This document shows, piece by piece, positions 16,420-24,468 of a stretch of 64,000 nucleotides of DNA. The stretch's first letter is position 1. Each line of letters starts with the position of its first letter. Position numbers and translations under genes: made by a program. Source of the stretch: Micromonospora rubida. Lineage in GTDB: Bacteria; Actinomycetota; Actinomycetes; Mycobacteriales; Micromonosporaceae. The stretch covers positions 719,490-783,489 of the forward strand of contig NZ_JAAALO010000002.1 of NCBI RefSeq assembly GCF_009908295.1. The letters run 5' to 3'. The notes under the pieces are model-generated. The model searched no databases, was not told the DNA's origin, and saw only the letters and a list, made by a program, of their open reading frames with translations.

Positions 16420-17394
16420 TCAGCCTGCCATGTCGCGGCGGGCCACGGCGTCCTCCGTTTCGGCGAGGAGCCCGAGCACCGCCCGGGCCACCGTGCGGGG
16501 CACCTCCATCTGGGCCACGTGGCCCACCCCGTCGAGCATCAGCAGCCGGCTGTCCGGGATCACCCGGGCGGCCTGCGGCGCCACCCGCACGTCGACCAAC
16601 CGGTCGTGGGAACCGCCGATCACCAGCGTCGGAGTGGGCACCGCCGCGGCCATCCGCCACAGTGACTCCGACCCCCGCAGGTACGAGCGCAGGAAGCTGG
16701 ACACCAGTCCCCGGAAGCTGCGCACGTACGCGGCGGCGTGGTGCTCGGCGTGGTAGCGCGCCCGGATCTCCTCCAGCGCCTCCCGCCGACGCTGCTCGCT
16801 GATCCGGGTCAGGTCGGCCACAGAGGACTCCATCATCTGCTGCTCCATCACCTCGGGGGCCACCCGGGCCAACTGCCAGCCGACGAGGCGTTCCCCCCGG
16901 GGGATGGCCAGCACCGGCAGCATCCGCCCCTGCAACGACCGGCGGAAGTCGAGGAAGGGCAGCGCCGGGGAGACCAGCGTCAGGGTGCGCACCAGATCGG
17001 GGCGCAGCGCCGCGACCCGTACCGAGATCGCCCCGCCGAGCGAGTTGCCGAGCAGGTGCACCGGCCCTCGGCCGGCGTGCTCGATCAGGCGGACCAGCCG
17101 GTCGGCGAAGGCCGGGATCGTGTACCGGCGCCCCGGCTCGCTGTGCCCGAACCCGGGCAGGTCGATCGCCTGGCCGTCGAGGCGGTCGGCGAGGAGCCCG
17201 GCCAGGTCGGTCCAGTTCTGCGACGAACCGCCGAGGCCGTGCACGTAGAGCGCCGGCTCCGCGCCGGGGGCGGTGGCCGGGGTGTCCCGAACGTAGGTGA
17301 CCGAGCCGTCGAGGCGTACCTCCCGGCCTGGCCACGGCGGCGGATCCTCGTGCCCGGGTAGGAGGTGGTCCGGCCCGAGGGTGGCACGTTTCAT
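16420..17394 (-). CDS. Alpha/beta hydrolase
   Basis: Protein of 324 residues with the full hydrolase triad: nucleophile elbow GNSLGG near residue 115 (Ser), Asp in IGGSHDRLVD near 259, and His in DGVGHVAQME near 289. An oxyanion HGLGGSS loop is at about 52-58. There is no signal peptide, so it is probably cytoplasmic. It starts the operon that includes the two DUF3152 genes and perhaps moeZ. Substrate unknown; this branch includes esterases and carbon-carbon hydrolases. Confidence 0.88.
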   Translation of the reverse strand: MKRATLGPDHLLPGHEDPPPWPGREVRLDGSVTYVRDTPATAPGAEPALYVHGLGGSSQNWTDLAGLLADRLDGQAIDLPGFGHSEPGRRYTIPAFADRLVRLIEHAGRGPVHLLGNSLGGAISVRVAALRPDLVRTLTLVSPALPFLDFRRSLQGRMLPVLAIPRGERLVGWQLARVAPEVMEQQMMESSVADLTRISEQRRREALEEIRARYHAEHHAAAYVRSFRGLVSSFLRSYLRGSESLWRMAAAVPTPTLVIGGSHDRLVDVRVAPQAARVIPDSRLLMLDGVGHVAQMEVPRTVARAVLGLLAETEDAVARRDMAG

Positions 17395-17508
17395 GGCTCA
17401 ATTCTGCCCGGCCCGGCACCGGGTGGCAGCGGACCCGAGGTGTGTGCCACGCCCCAACCTTCGCGCCGTCGCACCTGGACCCTCGCACCGGCCCGCCCAC
17501 CTTCCAGC

Positions 17509-17600
17509 CCGGTCAGGCCAGCCGCGTGACCGGTCAGGCCAGGCCAGGCCAGCCGCGTGACCGGTCAGGTCAGGCCAGCCGCGTGACCGGTCAGGCCAGC
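17509..17600. repeat. Tandem CCGGTCAGGCCAGCCGCGTGA repeat
   Basis: Four units of 21 to 31 bases, with expansion of a short CAGGC motif within unit 2. They fill the gap between the alpha/beta hydrolase and the large disordered protein gene and run into the 3' end of the latter. No function is visible. Confidence 0.7.
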
Positions 17601-20600
17601 AGTGCTTCGAGCCGCCGGTTGACCGCCGCCAGAGTCGCCCGGACCACGGCCTGCCGCGGATCGCCGGCGACCAGCGCCGACCCGGCGAGCTGCTCGACCC
17701 AGCCGTCGCAGACCAGCAGCACCACGACCGTCGCCACCTCGCAGTTGCCGAACGGCACCACCGCCGCGTGCTCGACGAAGCACCGCCCCTGATCGGCGTC
17801 CTGCTCCTCGCCACGCAGCAGCTTGTCGACCGCCGCTGCGGCGGCGACCGCGCAGAGCCGCAACACGTAGCCGTCCACGGCCGGCCCGGTGGCGTGCCCC
17901 GCCGCGCTCTCCGCGCCGGCGAAGAGCCGTACCTCGACGGTGGCGTCGAGGCCGAACGTGCTGACCTGGACGTGGTCGATCACCACTCGGGGGCCCGGCA
18001 CGCCGCCGGTGTCCAGCGGTCGCGACGGCGCGGTCTCCGTCGTGGTCATCTGCCCGCCCGAGTACGAGGCGCCGAGCGTCGCCGGGCTGCCGGTCGCGGC
18101 GCCGGCCGTCGTGACCTGGCCCGGCTCCTCCACGACGGCCCGGCCACGATGCCCGGCCGGCTGGCGGCGGCGGCGCGGCGGCTCACCCGCCGGCTCGGGT
18201 CGGTGGTCGACCCGGTACGGCGGGGCCTCGGCCGGCGCGCGGCCCTCGGGCGCTCGCGGCCCGGCACCCCTGGCGTCGGGGACCCGGGCGTCGGGCAGCG
18301 GGTCCGCCGAGCGGCGCCGCACCGGCGGGGGCGGCGGGGTGTTGGGAATCCCGGGGACGTTCTGCGGCGCGGCGGCCAGCCCCATCCGCTCCTGGAGCAG
18401 GCGGGCGACGTGCCGGCTCACCTCGGCCGGGTCCGCGCCGTCGGCGAGGTCGAGGCGGAGGCTGTGCGCCCCGGCCGGGGTACGGCGCAGCGCGGCGTCC
18501 CGCACCCCGGCGACCCCCCGGACGGCGTCGAGGATCGCGTTGACGTCGAACCCCTCGGGCCGTTCCTGCGGCGGCGCGGGCTCGTCGTCCCTGCGTAGAT
18601 GGGTGGCGATGCGGGCGAGTTCCGGGGTTTCGGCGGGTGGCTCCACGGCTGGCAGCTCCGGCACGACGGGCACGTCCGGCTCGGCGGGGACGCGCTGCGG
18701 CAACACCGCCGAGGTGTGGTCCGACTGCCGGTCCTCGTCGACCGGGTTGGCCGGGGATCCCGGTTCGGGTGCGGATCGGCGGGCCGCGTACGGGGATGCG
18801 CCCGTCGGGACGGGCGCGGGTGGGGTCCGGATGAGCCGTCCGATCGCGCTCGTGGCGGGCACGGCGGCGGGCCCGGCGCTGGTGGTGGCCGGCGATTGGC
18901 CGGGGGCCGGCGGTTGGCCGGGGGCCTCGGCGGGCGTGGTGTCATCGAGGACGGGACGTAGCCGGAACGGCCGGGCGGCGCGCAACTCGGCGGAATCGAC
19001 GGCCCCTGTGGCTGCCGCGTCGTGACCGGACGCGGGCTGCCCGGGTGGGGCGAACGGCCCAGGTGGGACAGGTGGGGCGGACGGTGGTGGGACAAATGGG
19101 GCCGACGGCCCCGGTTGGGCGGGTGGGGCCGACGGCCCCGGTGGGACGGGTGGGGCCGAGGTGGGGCGCCCACCGGCCCAGGCGGGGCGCTCGACCTGGT
19201 CAGGTGTCGGCCGGGCGACCGGCTCGTAGCCGGGCCGGGGGAACTCGTACGACGGGCCGGCCTCGGGACGCGGCGGCTGGTAGGGCCGGGCGGGTTCGGC
19301 CCGCGCCGGCTCGTACGGCCGGGCCGACTCGGCCGCGTAGGGGCGACCAGGGTCAGCGACGTGGGGGCGACCCGGGTCAGCGTCGTGAGGGCGACCGGGG
19401 TCAGCGAGGTGGGGGCGGCCCGGGTCAGCGGCGTGGGGGCGGCCCGGCTCGGGCTGGTAGCCACGACTCTGGTCCGGGGCCCAGTCGACGGCCCGGTCCT
19501 CACGGGACCGGCGACCGGGCGGCTGGCTCTCCTCCTCGCGGGACCGGCGGGTGGCCGGGTCCTCGTCCCCATGGGACCGACGACCGGCGGTGTCCTCCTC
19601 CACACTGGTGGGGCGGCCGGCCGGGTCCTCCTCCTCGCGGGACCGGCGACCGGGGCCACCACTCTGTTCGCGGGACCACGGCGGCGCCCAGCTGCCGCCC
19701 CAGCTCGGCCGGTTCCAGTCGGGGCCGGCAAAACCCGGCTCGGGGGCCGTCGCGTGCTCGGCGGCTCGCTCCCACGCGGCTCGGCGGTCGTCGACACCCG
19801 GGGGGTCGTCCGGAGTCGGGTGGTCGTCGACACCCAGGCGATCGTCCGGGGCTCGGCGCTCGCCGGCAGCACCCGGGCGGTCGGCGGCGGCCGGCAGGTA
19901 GCCGGCACGGTCGGCGGCGGCCGGCAGGTAGCCGGCACGGTCGGTGGCGGGCGACCGGGTGGGGTGGTCGGCGGAGGGCGGGCCGCCCCCGCCGGGCGGA
20001 TCGGCGGCCTGCGCGGGCCCCTGCTCGGCCGCCGGACGACCGCCCTGCGCCGCCCCGGACGGGCGGACCGCCCGGTCGGCGCCGGACGGTTCTGCCAGTG
20101 GGTAGCCATGCGGTTCTGCCACTGGGTAGCCGCGTGGGTCTGCCTGCGGGTGGCCGCGCGGGTCGACGTCGGGTGGGAAGCGGTCGGCCCAGTCGGACGG
20201 CCGGTCGGCCCAGTCGGACGGCGCTCCGGCGGACGCGCTCGGCTCGGGGACGGAGCGGTCGGGGATGGGGGCGTGCAGCCCGGATGGCACCTCGAAGCCG
20301 GAGGCGGCCGTGCCGGGCGGCGGCACCTGCACAGCGGGCGGCGCGGACGACGGGACGCTCCCGTCCGACCAGCGGCCGGCACGGGCCGCCGGAGCCTCCT
20401 CGGAGGCGTGTCGGGCGGCGGCGTCCGCCTCACCCTCGTGCTGCGGGCCGGCCAATCGTTCCAGCGCCGGGGCGGGGCGCTGCGCTGGGACGGCCAGCCG
20501 CTCGCCGTCGCCGACCCGGCCGGGCTCCCCTCCCAGGGGCGGCGCGCTGACCGGCGTCTGGCGGCCCACTGGCGACTCCGCCCCGGCGTGGGTCGCCCCG

Positions 20601-20890
20601 TTGACGTGCGGGGGGTGGCCGTTGACCCGGGCCGGTGGCCCCGGCTCGGGGGGCAGGCCGGGCAGCGGTGCCGGAAGATCGCCGTAACGCGGTGACGAGG
20701 CGCCCCAGCCGGAGACAGGCTCGGACCGGCGCCAGGGGATCGACGACTCCCGCGACCCGTCGCCGCCGGCGGACCAGCCGGCCACCGGGGGCGCCCACCC
20801 GCTGACGGAACGGGCCAGGTCATCCTGCTGACCCGTCCCGTCGCCGTGCTCTCCCGGGGTGGCGGCACCGGGTTGCCCTGTTTCAGTCAC
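17591..20890 (-). CDS. Large disordered Pro-rich protein with conserved C-terminal domains
   Basis: A 1099-residue protein that starts at GTG 20890 with AAGGAG eight bases upstream. Residues 1-780 are mostly Pro, Gly, Arg, Ala and Asp with internal repeats: an eight-residue DPGRPHxA unit about five times, and a DRAGYLPAAA unit twice. Two globular-looking parts follow. One, near 820-880, begins FDVNAILDAVRGVAGVRDAA and may be a small alpha/beta fold. The other, over the last 130 residues, begins VVIDHVQVSTFGLDATVEV and ends ATLAAVNRRLEALLA. I do not recognise a known function. The C-terminus resembles conserved actinobacterial proteins found near moeZ and TetR genes. Divergent from tetR. Confidence 0.7.
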   Translation of the reverse strand: MTETGQPGAATPGEHGDGTGQQDDLARSVSGWAPPVAGWSAGGDGSRESSIPWRRSEPVSGWGASSPRYGDLPAPLPGLPPEPGPPARVNGHPPHVNGATHAGAESPVGRQTPVSAPPLGGEPGRVGDGERLAVPAQRPAPALERLAGPQHEGEADAAARHASEEAPAARAGRWSDGSVPSSAPPAVQVPPPGTAASGFEVPSGLHAPIPDRSVPEPSASAGAPSDWADRPSDWADRFPPDVDPRGHPQADPRGYPVAEPHGYPLAEPSGADRAVRPSGAAQGGRPAAEQGPAQAADPPGGGGPPSADHPTRSPATDRAGYLPAAADRAGYLPAAADRPGAAGERRAPDDRLGVDDHPTPDDPPGVDDRRAAWERAAEHATAPEPGFAGPDWNRPSWGGSWAPPWSREQSGGPGRRSREEEDPAGRPTSVEEDTAGRRSHGDEDPATRRSREEESQPPGRRSREDRAVDWAPDQSRGYQPEPGRPHAADPGRPHLADPGRPHDADPGRPHVADPGRPYAAESARPYEPARAEPARPYQPPRPEAGPSYEFPRPGYEPVARPTPDQVERPAWAGGRPTSAPPVPPGPSAPPAQPGPSAPFVPPPSAPPVPPGPFAPPGQPASGHDAAATGAVDSAELRAARPFRLRPVLDDTTPAEAPGQPPAPGQSPATTSAGPAAVPATSAIGRLIRTPPAPVPTGASPYAARRSAPEPGSPANPVDEDRQSDHTSAVLPQRVPAEPDVPVVPELPAVEPPAETPELARIATHLRRDDEPAPPQERPEGFDVNAILDAVRGVAGVRDAALRRTPAGAHSLRLDLADGADPAEVSRHVARLLQERMGLAAAPQNVPGIPNTPPPPPVRRRSADPLPDARVPDARGAGPRAPEGRAPAEAPPYRVDHRPEPAGEPPRRRRQPAGHRGRAVVEEPGQVTTAGAATGSPATLGASYSGGQMTTTETAPSRPLDTGGVPGPRVVIDHVQVSTFGLDATVEVRLFAGAESAAGHATGPAVDGYVLRLCAVAAAAAVDKLLRGEEQDADQGRCFVEHAAVVPFGNCEVATVVVLLVCDGWVEQLAGSALVAGDPRQAVVRATLAAVNRRLEALLA
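19341..19450. repeat. 24-base tandem repeat encoding DPGRPHxA
   Basis: Five units encode the DPGRPH repeat of the large disordered protein. Units differ mainly at the seventh residue (A, L, D, V, A). This supports recent expansion with drift. Confidence 0.6.
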
Positions 20891-21039
20891 CGCGCGCTCC
20901 TTGGTCGCCCCCGCTGAGGCTACCGTGTGGTGACAGTGGCGATAAGTTACAGCAGCGGGCCAATTCCGCGAGGGGTTCACGAACCCCGACCGGTTCGGGC
21001 GATAAGTGCCAGCTCGTACGAACAGTTTCGGAGGTTCCC

Positions 21040-21678
21040 ATGACGGCTGTGGGGAACGGTGCCCAGACCGCCGGCCGGCCCACGCGCCTGCCCCGCTCGG
21101 CGCGGCGCAAGCAGCTGCTCGCGGCGGCGCAGGAGGTGTTCGTCGCGCAGGGCTACCACGCCGCCGCGATGGACGACATCGCCGAGCGGGCGGGGGTCTC
21201 GAAGCCGGTGCTCTACCAGCACTTCCCAGGCAAGATGGAGCTCTACCTGGCGCTGCTGGACACGCACTGCGACGCGATCGTGGCCAAGGTGCACGACGCC
21301 ATGCGAAGCACCAACGACAACAAGGAGCGGGTCAGCGCGTCGGTGCGCGCCTACTTCGACTTCGTCGACCACGAGAGCGAGGCGTTCCGTCTGGTCTTCG
21401 AGTCCGACCTGCGCAACGACCCGGCCGTGCGGCAACGGGTGGAACGGGTGGAGCAGGGCTGCATCGCGGCGATAACCGACACGATCATCTCCGACACCGG
21501 GGTCAGCCGGGCGCACGCCGAACTGCTCGCCTCGGGGCTGGTCGGCGCGGCGGAGACGGCGGCGCAGTTCTGGCTCGCCGATGGCCGGCAGGTGCCCAAG
21601 GCGGAGGCCGAGGCGCTCGTGGCCGCGCTTTCCTGGCGGGGCATCGCCAGCTTCCCGCTGCAGGGTGAGTCAGCCTGA
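21040..21678 (+). CDS. TetR family transcriptional regulator
   Basis: Protein of 212 residues. The N-terminal DNA-binding domain is RRKQLLAAAQEVFVAQGYHAAAMDDIAERAGVSKPVLYQHF, the standard helix-turn-helix with the recognition helix VSKPVLYQHF near residue 52. The C-terminal ligand domain has VFESDLRNDPAV, typical of a widespread actinobacterial TetR group. GGAGG lies five bases before the ATG. It is divergent from the large disordered protein gene (149 bases between starts), so that gene may be its target. The DUF3107 gene follows in the same direction. Confidence 0.9.
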   Translation: MTAVGNGAQTAGRPTRLPRSARRKQLLAAAQEVFVAQGYHAAAMDDIAERAGVSKPVLYQHFPGKMELYLALLDTHCDAIVAKVHDAMRSTNDNKERVSASVRAYFDFVDHESEAFRLVFESDLRNDPAVRQRVERVEQGCIAAITDTIISDTGVSRAHAELLASGLVGAAETAAQFWLADGRQVPKAEAEALVAALSWRGIASFPLQGESA

Positions 21679-21743
21679 ACATCCGGCTGCGGGATCGGAT
21701 AGCCTTCCCTCGGCGGCTTTTTCGCCCCAGTTGAGGAGGCACC

Positions 21744-21971
21744 GTGGAGGTCAAGATCGGCGTGCAGTACGCGCCGCGCGAGCTGGTTCTGGAGAGCGCG
21801 CAGTCGCCGGCCGAGATCGAGCAGACCGTGACCGACGCCATGGCCAAGAGTGAGGGGACGCTCTCCCTGACCGACGAGAAGGGCCGGCGGGTCATCGTGC
21901 CGGTCGGCAAGGTGGCCTACGTCGAGATCGCCGAGGCGTCGCCGCGGTCGGTCGGCTTCACCGTCCGCTGA
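21744..21971 (+). CDS. DUF3107 family protein
   Basis: Small protein of 75 residues with the family pattern EVKIGVQYAPREL at the start and ALGKVAYVEI-like VGKVAYVEIAEA near residue 57. It starts at GTG 21744 with GAGGAGG just before it. DUF3107 is a short actinobacterial family commonly next to TetR and DEAD-box helicase genes; its function is unknown. Length is normal. Confidence 0.88.
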   Translation: MEVKIGVQYAPRELVLESAQSPAEIEQTVTDAMAKSEGTLSLTDEKGRRVIVPVGKVAYVEIAEASPRSVGFTVR

Positions 21972-21978
21972 TCCGTCC

Positions 21979-22028
21979 GGCGTCCGTGGCGGGGTGCGGC
22001 ATGTCGTGCACCGTCCGCCACGGACGCC
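21979..22028 (+). terminator. Hairpin after the DUF3107 gene
   Basis: A 14-base perfect stem (GGCGTCCGTGGCGG at 21979-21992 with its complement at 22015-22028) lies eight bases past the stop codon. The loop is 22 bases. There is no U-tract. Likely a terminator shared by the tetR-DUF3107 transcript. Confidence 0.7.
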
Positions 22029-22076
22029 GTCGTGCGGTCCGGTGGTGGCAGCGTCCCCGCCCGATGGGCCGTGGCG

Positions 22077-22270
22077 TCAGTTGTTGAGACCGACCGCCGC
22101 CGTTCGTGCGGTGTGCGCGGCGGTCAGCCGGTGGGACAGCGTCGACGTGTCCACCCGCTCCCCCGCGTGACCAGTGCGGCGAGCGCGCCGGCGACCTCCC
22201 GGAGGAGGTCGTCGCCACCGCGTCGCCCCGGTACGCCTTGGTCACCGCCTCCAGCCAGTCCTTCGGCTCG
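22077..22270 (-). pseudogene. Remnant of a ferritin-like (MiaE-related) gene
   Basis: Read on the minus strand, the DNA encodes KDWLEAVTKAYRGDAVA, then after a one-base shift DDLLREVAGALAALVTR, and after another shift DTSTLSHRLTAAHTARTAAVGLNN followed by TGA. These pieces resemble a conserved actinobacterial ferritin-like-fold protein that usually sits between DUF3107 and the DEAD-box helicase and is over 200 residues long. The start, the central metal-binding helices and the frame are lost, so the gene is dead. The family assignment rests on recalled motifs. Confidence 0.5.
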
Positions 22271-22607
22271 CCACCGCTCCCTTCCGGGGCTGCGGGGTGC
22301 CCGATATCGCCCCGGCTGACCGGGCGACCGGAGGGTGATCTGTGTCCCAGGTCACACTTGGCACCCCCGAATGTCGGGGCACACCCCTGAACAGGGACGA
22401 CATAGCGGCGGCTCAGGTAGTATTGGGCAGTTGCCGCTGGGCGCCCCGATCTGACCGAGGTCCGGTCGACCCGAAGTACTGCCCATCGGCGCGCGTGCGG
22501 CCCGGTCCGGCTCGGCGATTCCGCCCCCGACCGTGTGGCCCGCGCAACTACCGACCGCGCCCTGAGGACATGAGGGGCGCACCACGAGAGGGCACCCCCA
22601 AATCCAT
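22271..22607 (+). promoter_or_regulatory. Long leader region of the DEAD-box helicase gene
   Basis: About 340 bases with no coding frame of note. It has a short hairpin around 22364-22380 (CCCCCGAATGTCGGGG) and a TAGTAT hexamer near 22419 that could be a -10 box. It is AT-richer than its surroundings near 22400-22430. A 150-200-base leader would be normal for cold-shock-type RNA helicases, but no known riboswitch is visible. Confidence 0.35.
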
Positions 22608-24323
22608 ATGAGCGAGCAGATTCTCGATCTCACAGGCGGCCACGAGCTGGCCCCGACCGCTCCGGTCCGCCCGGAGGCCCCCACGTTCGCCGAGCTCGGC
22701 GCCCGGCCGGAGACCGTCGAGGCGCTGGCCGCGGCCGGCATCACCCGCGCCTTCGCCATCCAGGAGTACGCGATCCCGATCGCGATGCGCGGCACCGACA
22801 TGATCGGCCAGGCGCCGACGGGCACCGGCAAGACCCTCGGCTTCGGCGTGCCACTGCTGGAGCGGGTCTTCGCCCCCGCCGAGGGCAGCGACGGCGTGCC
22901 GCAGGCGCTGGTCGTCGTCCCCACCCGCGAGCTGGGCATCCAGGTCGCCAAGGACCTCGCCGCCGCCGGCCGGACCCGGGGCGTCCGGGTGCTGCCGATC
23001 TACGGCGGGGTGGCGTACGAGCCGCAGATCGACGCCCTGCGCAAGGGCGTGGAAATCCTGGTCGGCACCCCCGGCCGCCTGATGGACCTGCAGAAGCAGA
23101 AGCACCTGCGGCTCGACCGGGTGCGCGCACTGGTCCTCGACGAGGCCGACCGCATGCTCGACCTGGGCTTCCTCGACGACGTCGAGAAGATCCTCGCGAT
23201 GCTGCCGGAGGACCGGCAGACGATGCTCTTCTCGGCCACCATGCCGGACCCGATCGTGACCCTGTCCCGGCGCTTCCTGCGCCGCCCGATGACGATCCAC
23301 GCCGGGCACACCGCCGAGACCGGGCCGTCGCCGCAGACCGAACAGTTGGTCTACCGCACCCACTCGATGAACAAGGTCGAGATCGTCGCCCGGATCCTCC
23401 AGGCGGAGGGTCGCAGTCTCACCATGATCTTCACCCGCACCAAGCGGGCCGCCGACCGGGTCGCCGAGGACCTCGACTTCCGCGGCTTCGCCGTGGCCGC
23501 CGTGCACGGCGACCTGGGTCAGGGCGCCCGGGAGCGGGCGCTGCGCGCGTTCCGGGCCGGCAAGATCGACATCCTGGTCGCGACCGACGTGGCCGCCCGA
23601 GGGCTGGACGTCAGCGGCGTCACCCACGTCATCAACTACGACTGCCCCGAAGACCAGGACACCTACACCCACCGGATCGGTCGTACCGGGCGGGCCGGCG
23701 CCACCGGCGTCGCGGTGACCTTCGTCGACTGGGACGACATGCCCCGCTGGCGGATCATCGACAAGACGCTCGGGCTGGACATGCCGGAGCCGCCGGAGAC
23801 GTACCACACCTCGGCGCACCTCTACACCGACCTGGACATCTCCCGCGACGTCACCGGCACGCTGCCGTCGGCGGAGCGGACCCGGGCCGGGCTGTCGGCC
23901 GAGGTCGAGGAGGACCTCGGCGGCCGGCCCCGGCGCGGTGACAGCGCCGGTGGCGGCCGGGGCTCCCGGCGTGGCGAGGGTCGCGGGCGCGACGAGGCAC
24001 GCGGGCACGACGAGGGTCGCGGTCGGGGCGAGCGCCGCCAGGGCCGCTCCGGCCCGGCCGCCGAGCCGGCCGCCGCCGAGGTCCCGGTCGACCAGGCCAC
24101 CGAGGAGGGCACCCGGACCCCGCGCCGCCGGCGTCGCCGCCGGGTCGGCGATGCGGTGGCCGGCGAGCCGACCGCGGTGATCTCCGCCGAGACGACCGAC
24201 ACCGAGCCGGTCGGCGCCGAGCCGGCCACAGCCGCCGACGGGGAGCCGGGCAAGCCGCGTCGCCGCCGGCGCCGTCGGGGTGGCTCCGGCGCGGGTACGC
24301 CCGCAGAGGCGACCGCCGACTGA
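22608..24323 (+). CDS. DEAD-box ATP-dependent RNA helicase
   Basis: RNA unwinding, ribosome assembly and mRNA turnover type helicase of 571 residues. Motifs in order: PTGTGKT near residue 70 (Walker A), PTRELGIQ, GTPGR, LDEADRML (DEAD), SATMP, then in domain two FTRTKRAAD, VATDVAARGLD and HRIGRTGRAG. The C-terminal 150 residues are an Arg/Gly-rich and RRRRRRR-containing basic tail, likely for RNA binding. It is preceded by a long leader and a decayed ferritin-like gene. The ATG has no close ribosome site; GAGGG lies farther upstream. Confidence 0.94.
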   Translation: MSEQILDLTGGHELAPTAPVRPEAPTFAELGARPETVEALAAAGITRAFAIQEYAIPIAMRGTDMIGQAPTGTGKTLGFGVPLLERVFAPAEGSDGVPQALVVVPTRELGIQVAKDLAAAGRTRGVRVLPIYGGVAYEPQIDALRKGVEILVGTPGRLMDLQKQKHLRLDRVRALVLDEADRMLDLGFLDDVEKILAMLPEDRQTMLFSATMPDPIVTLSRRFLRRPMTIHAGHTAETGPSPQTEQLVYRTHSMNKVEIVARILQAEGRSLTMIFTRTKRAADRVAEDLDFRGFAVAAVHGDLGQGARERALRAFRAGKIDILVATDVAARGLDVSGVTHVINYDCPEDQDTYTHRIGRTGRAGATGVAVTFVDWDDMPRWRIIDKTLGLDMPEPPETYHTSAHLYTDLDISRDVTGTLPSAERTRAGLSAEVEEDLGGRPRRGDSAGGGRGSRRGEGRGRDEARGHDEGRGRGERRQGRSGPAAEPAAAEVPVDQATEEGTRTPRRRRRRRVGDAVAGEPTAVISAETTDTEPVGAEPATAADGEPGKPRRRRRRRGGSGAGTPAEATAD

Positions 24324-24468
24324 CCCACGTCCCAGACGTCGACATCCCCCGCCCCGGCCCGCCCGGCGCGGGGGATGTCCCGTTCCGGCCGGCCCGCCCT
24401 CCGACGGGACCCGCCCGACAGGACCGGCCGCCCGACGGGACCGCTCGGGCGGCGAGGAAGATGGAGAG

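Noticed and set aside
19341..19944. Regularly spaced repeats that could look like a CRISPR array
   Set aside because: Units are 24 and 30 bases, contiguous, in frame with a protein and without spacers.
19022..20695. A 557-codon open frame on the plus strand opposite the large disordered protein
   Set aside because: High GC makes long antisense frames. The product is Gly/Arg/Val repeats with no fold, while the minus strand has a good ribosome site and conserved C-terminal segments.
22032..22390. Plus-strand short frames before the DEAD-box helicase
   Set aside because: They are Arg/Pro/Ser-rich shadows over the decayed ferritin-like gene, without ribosome sites.
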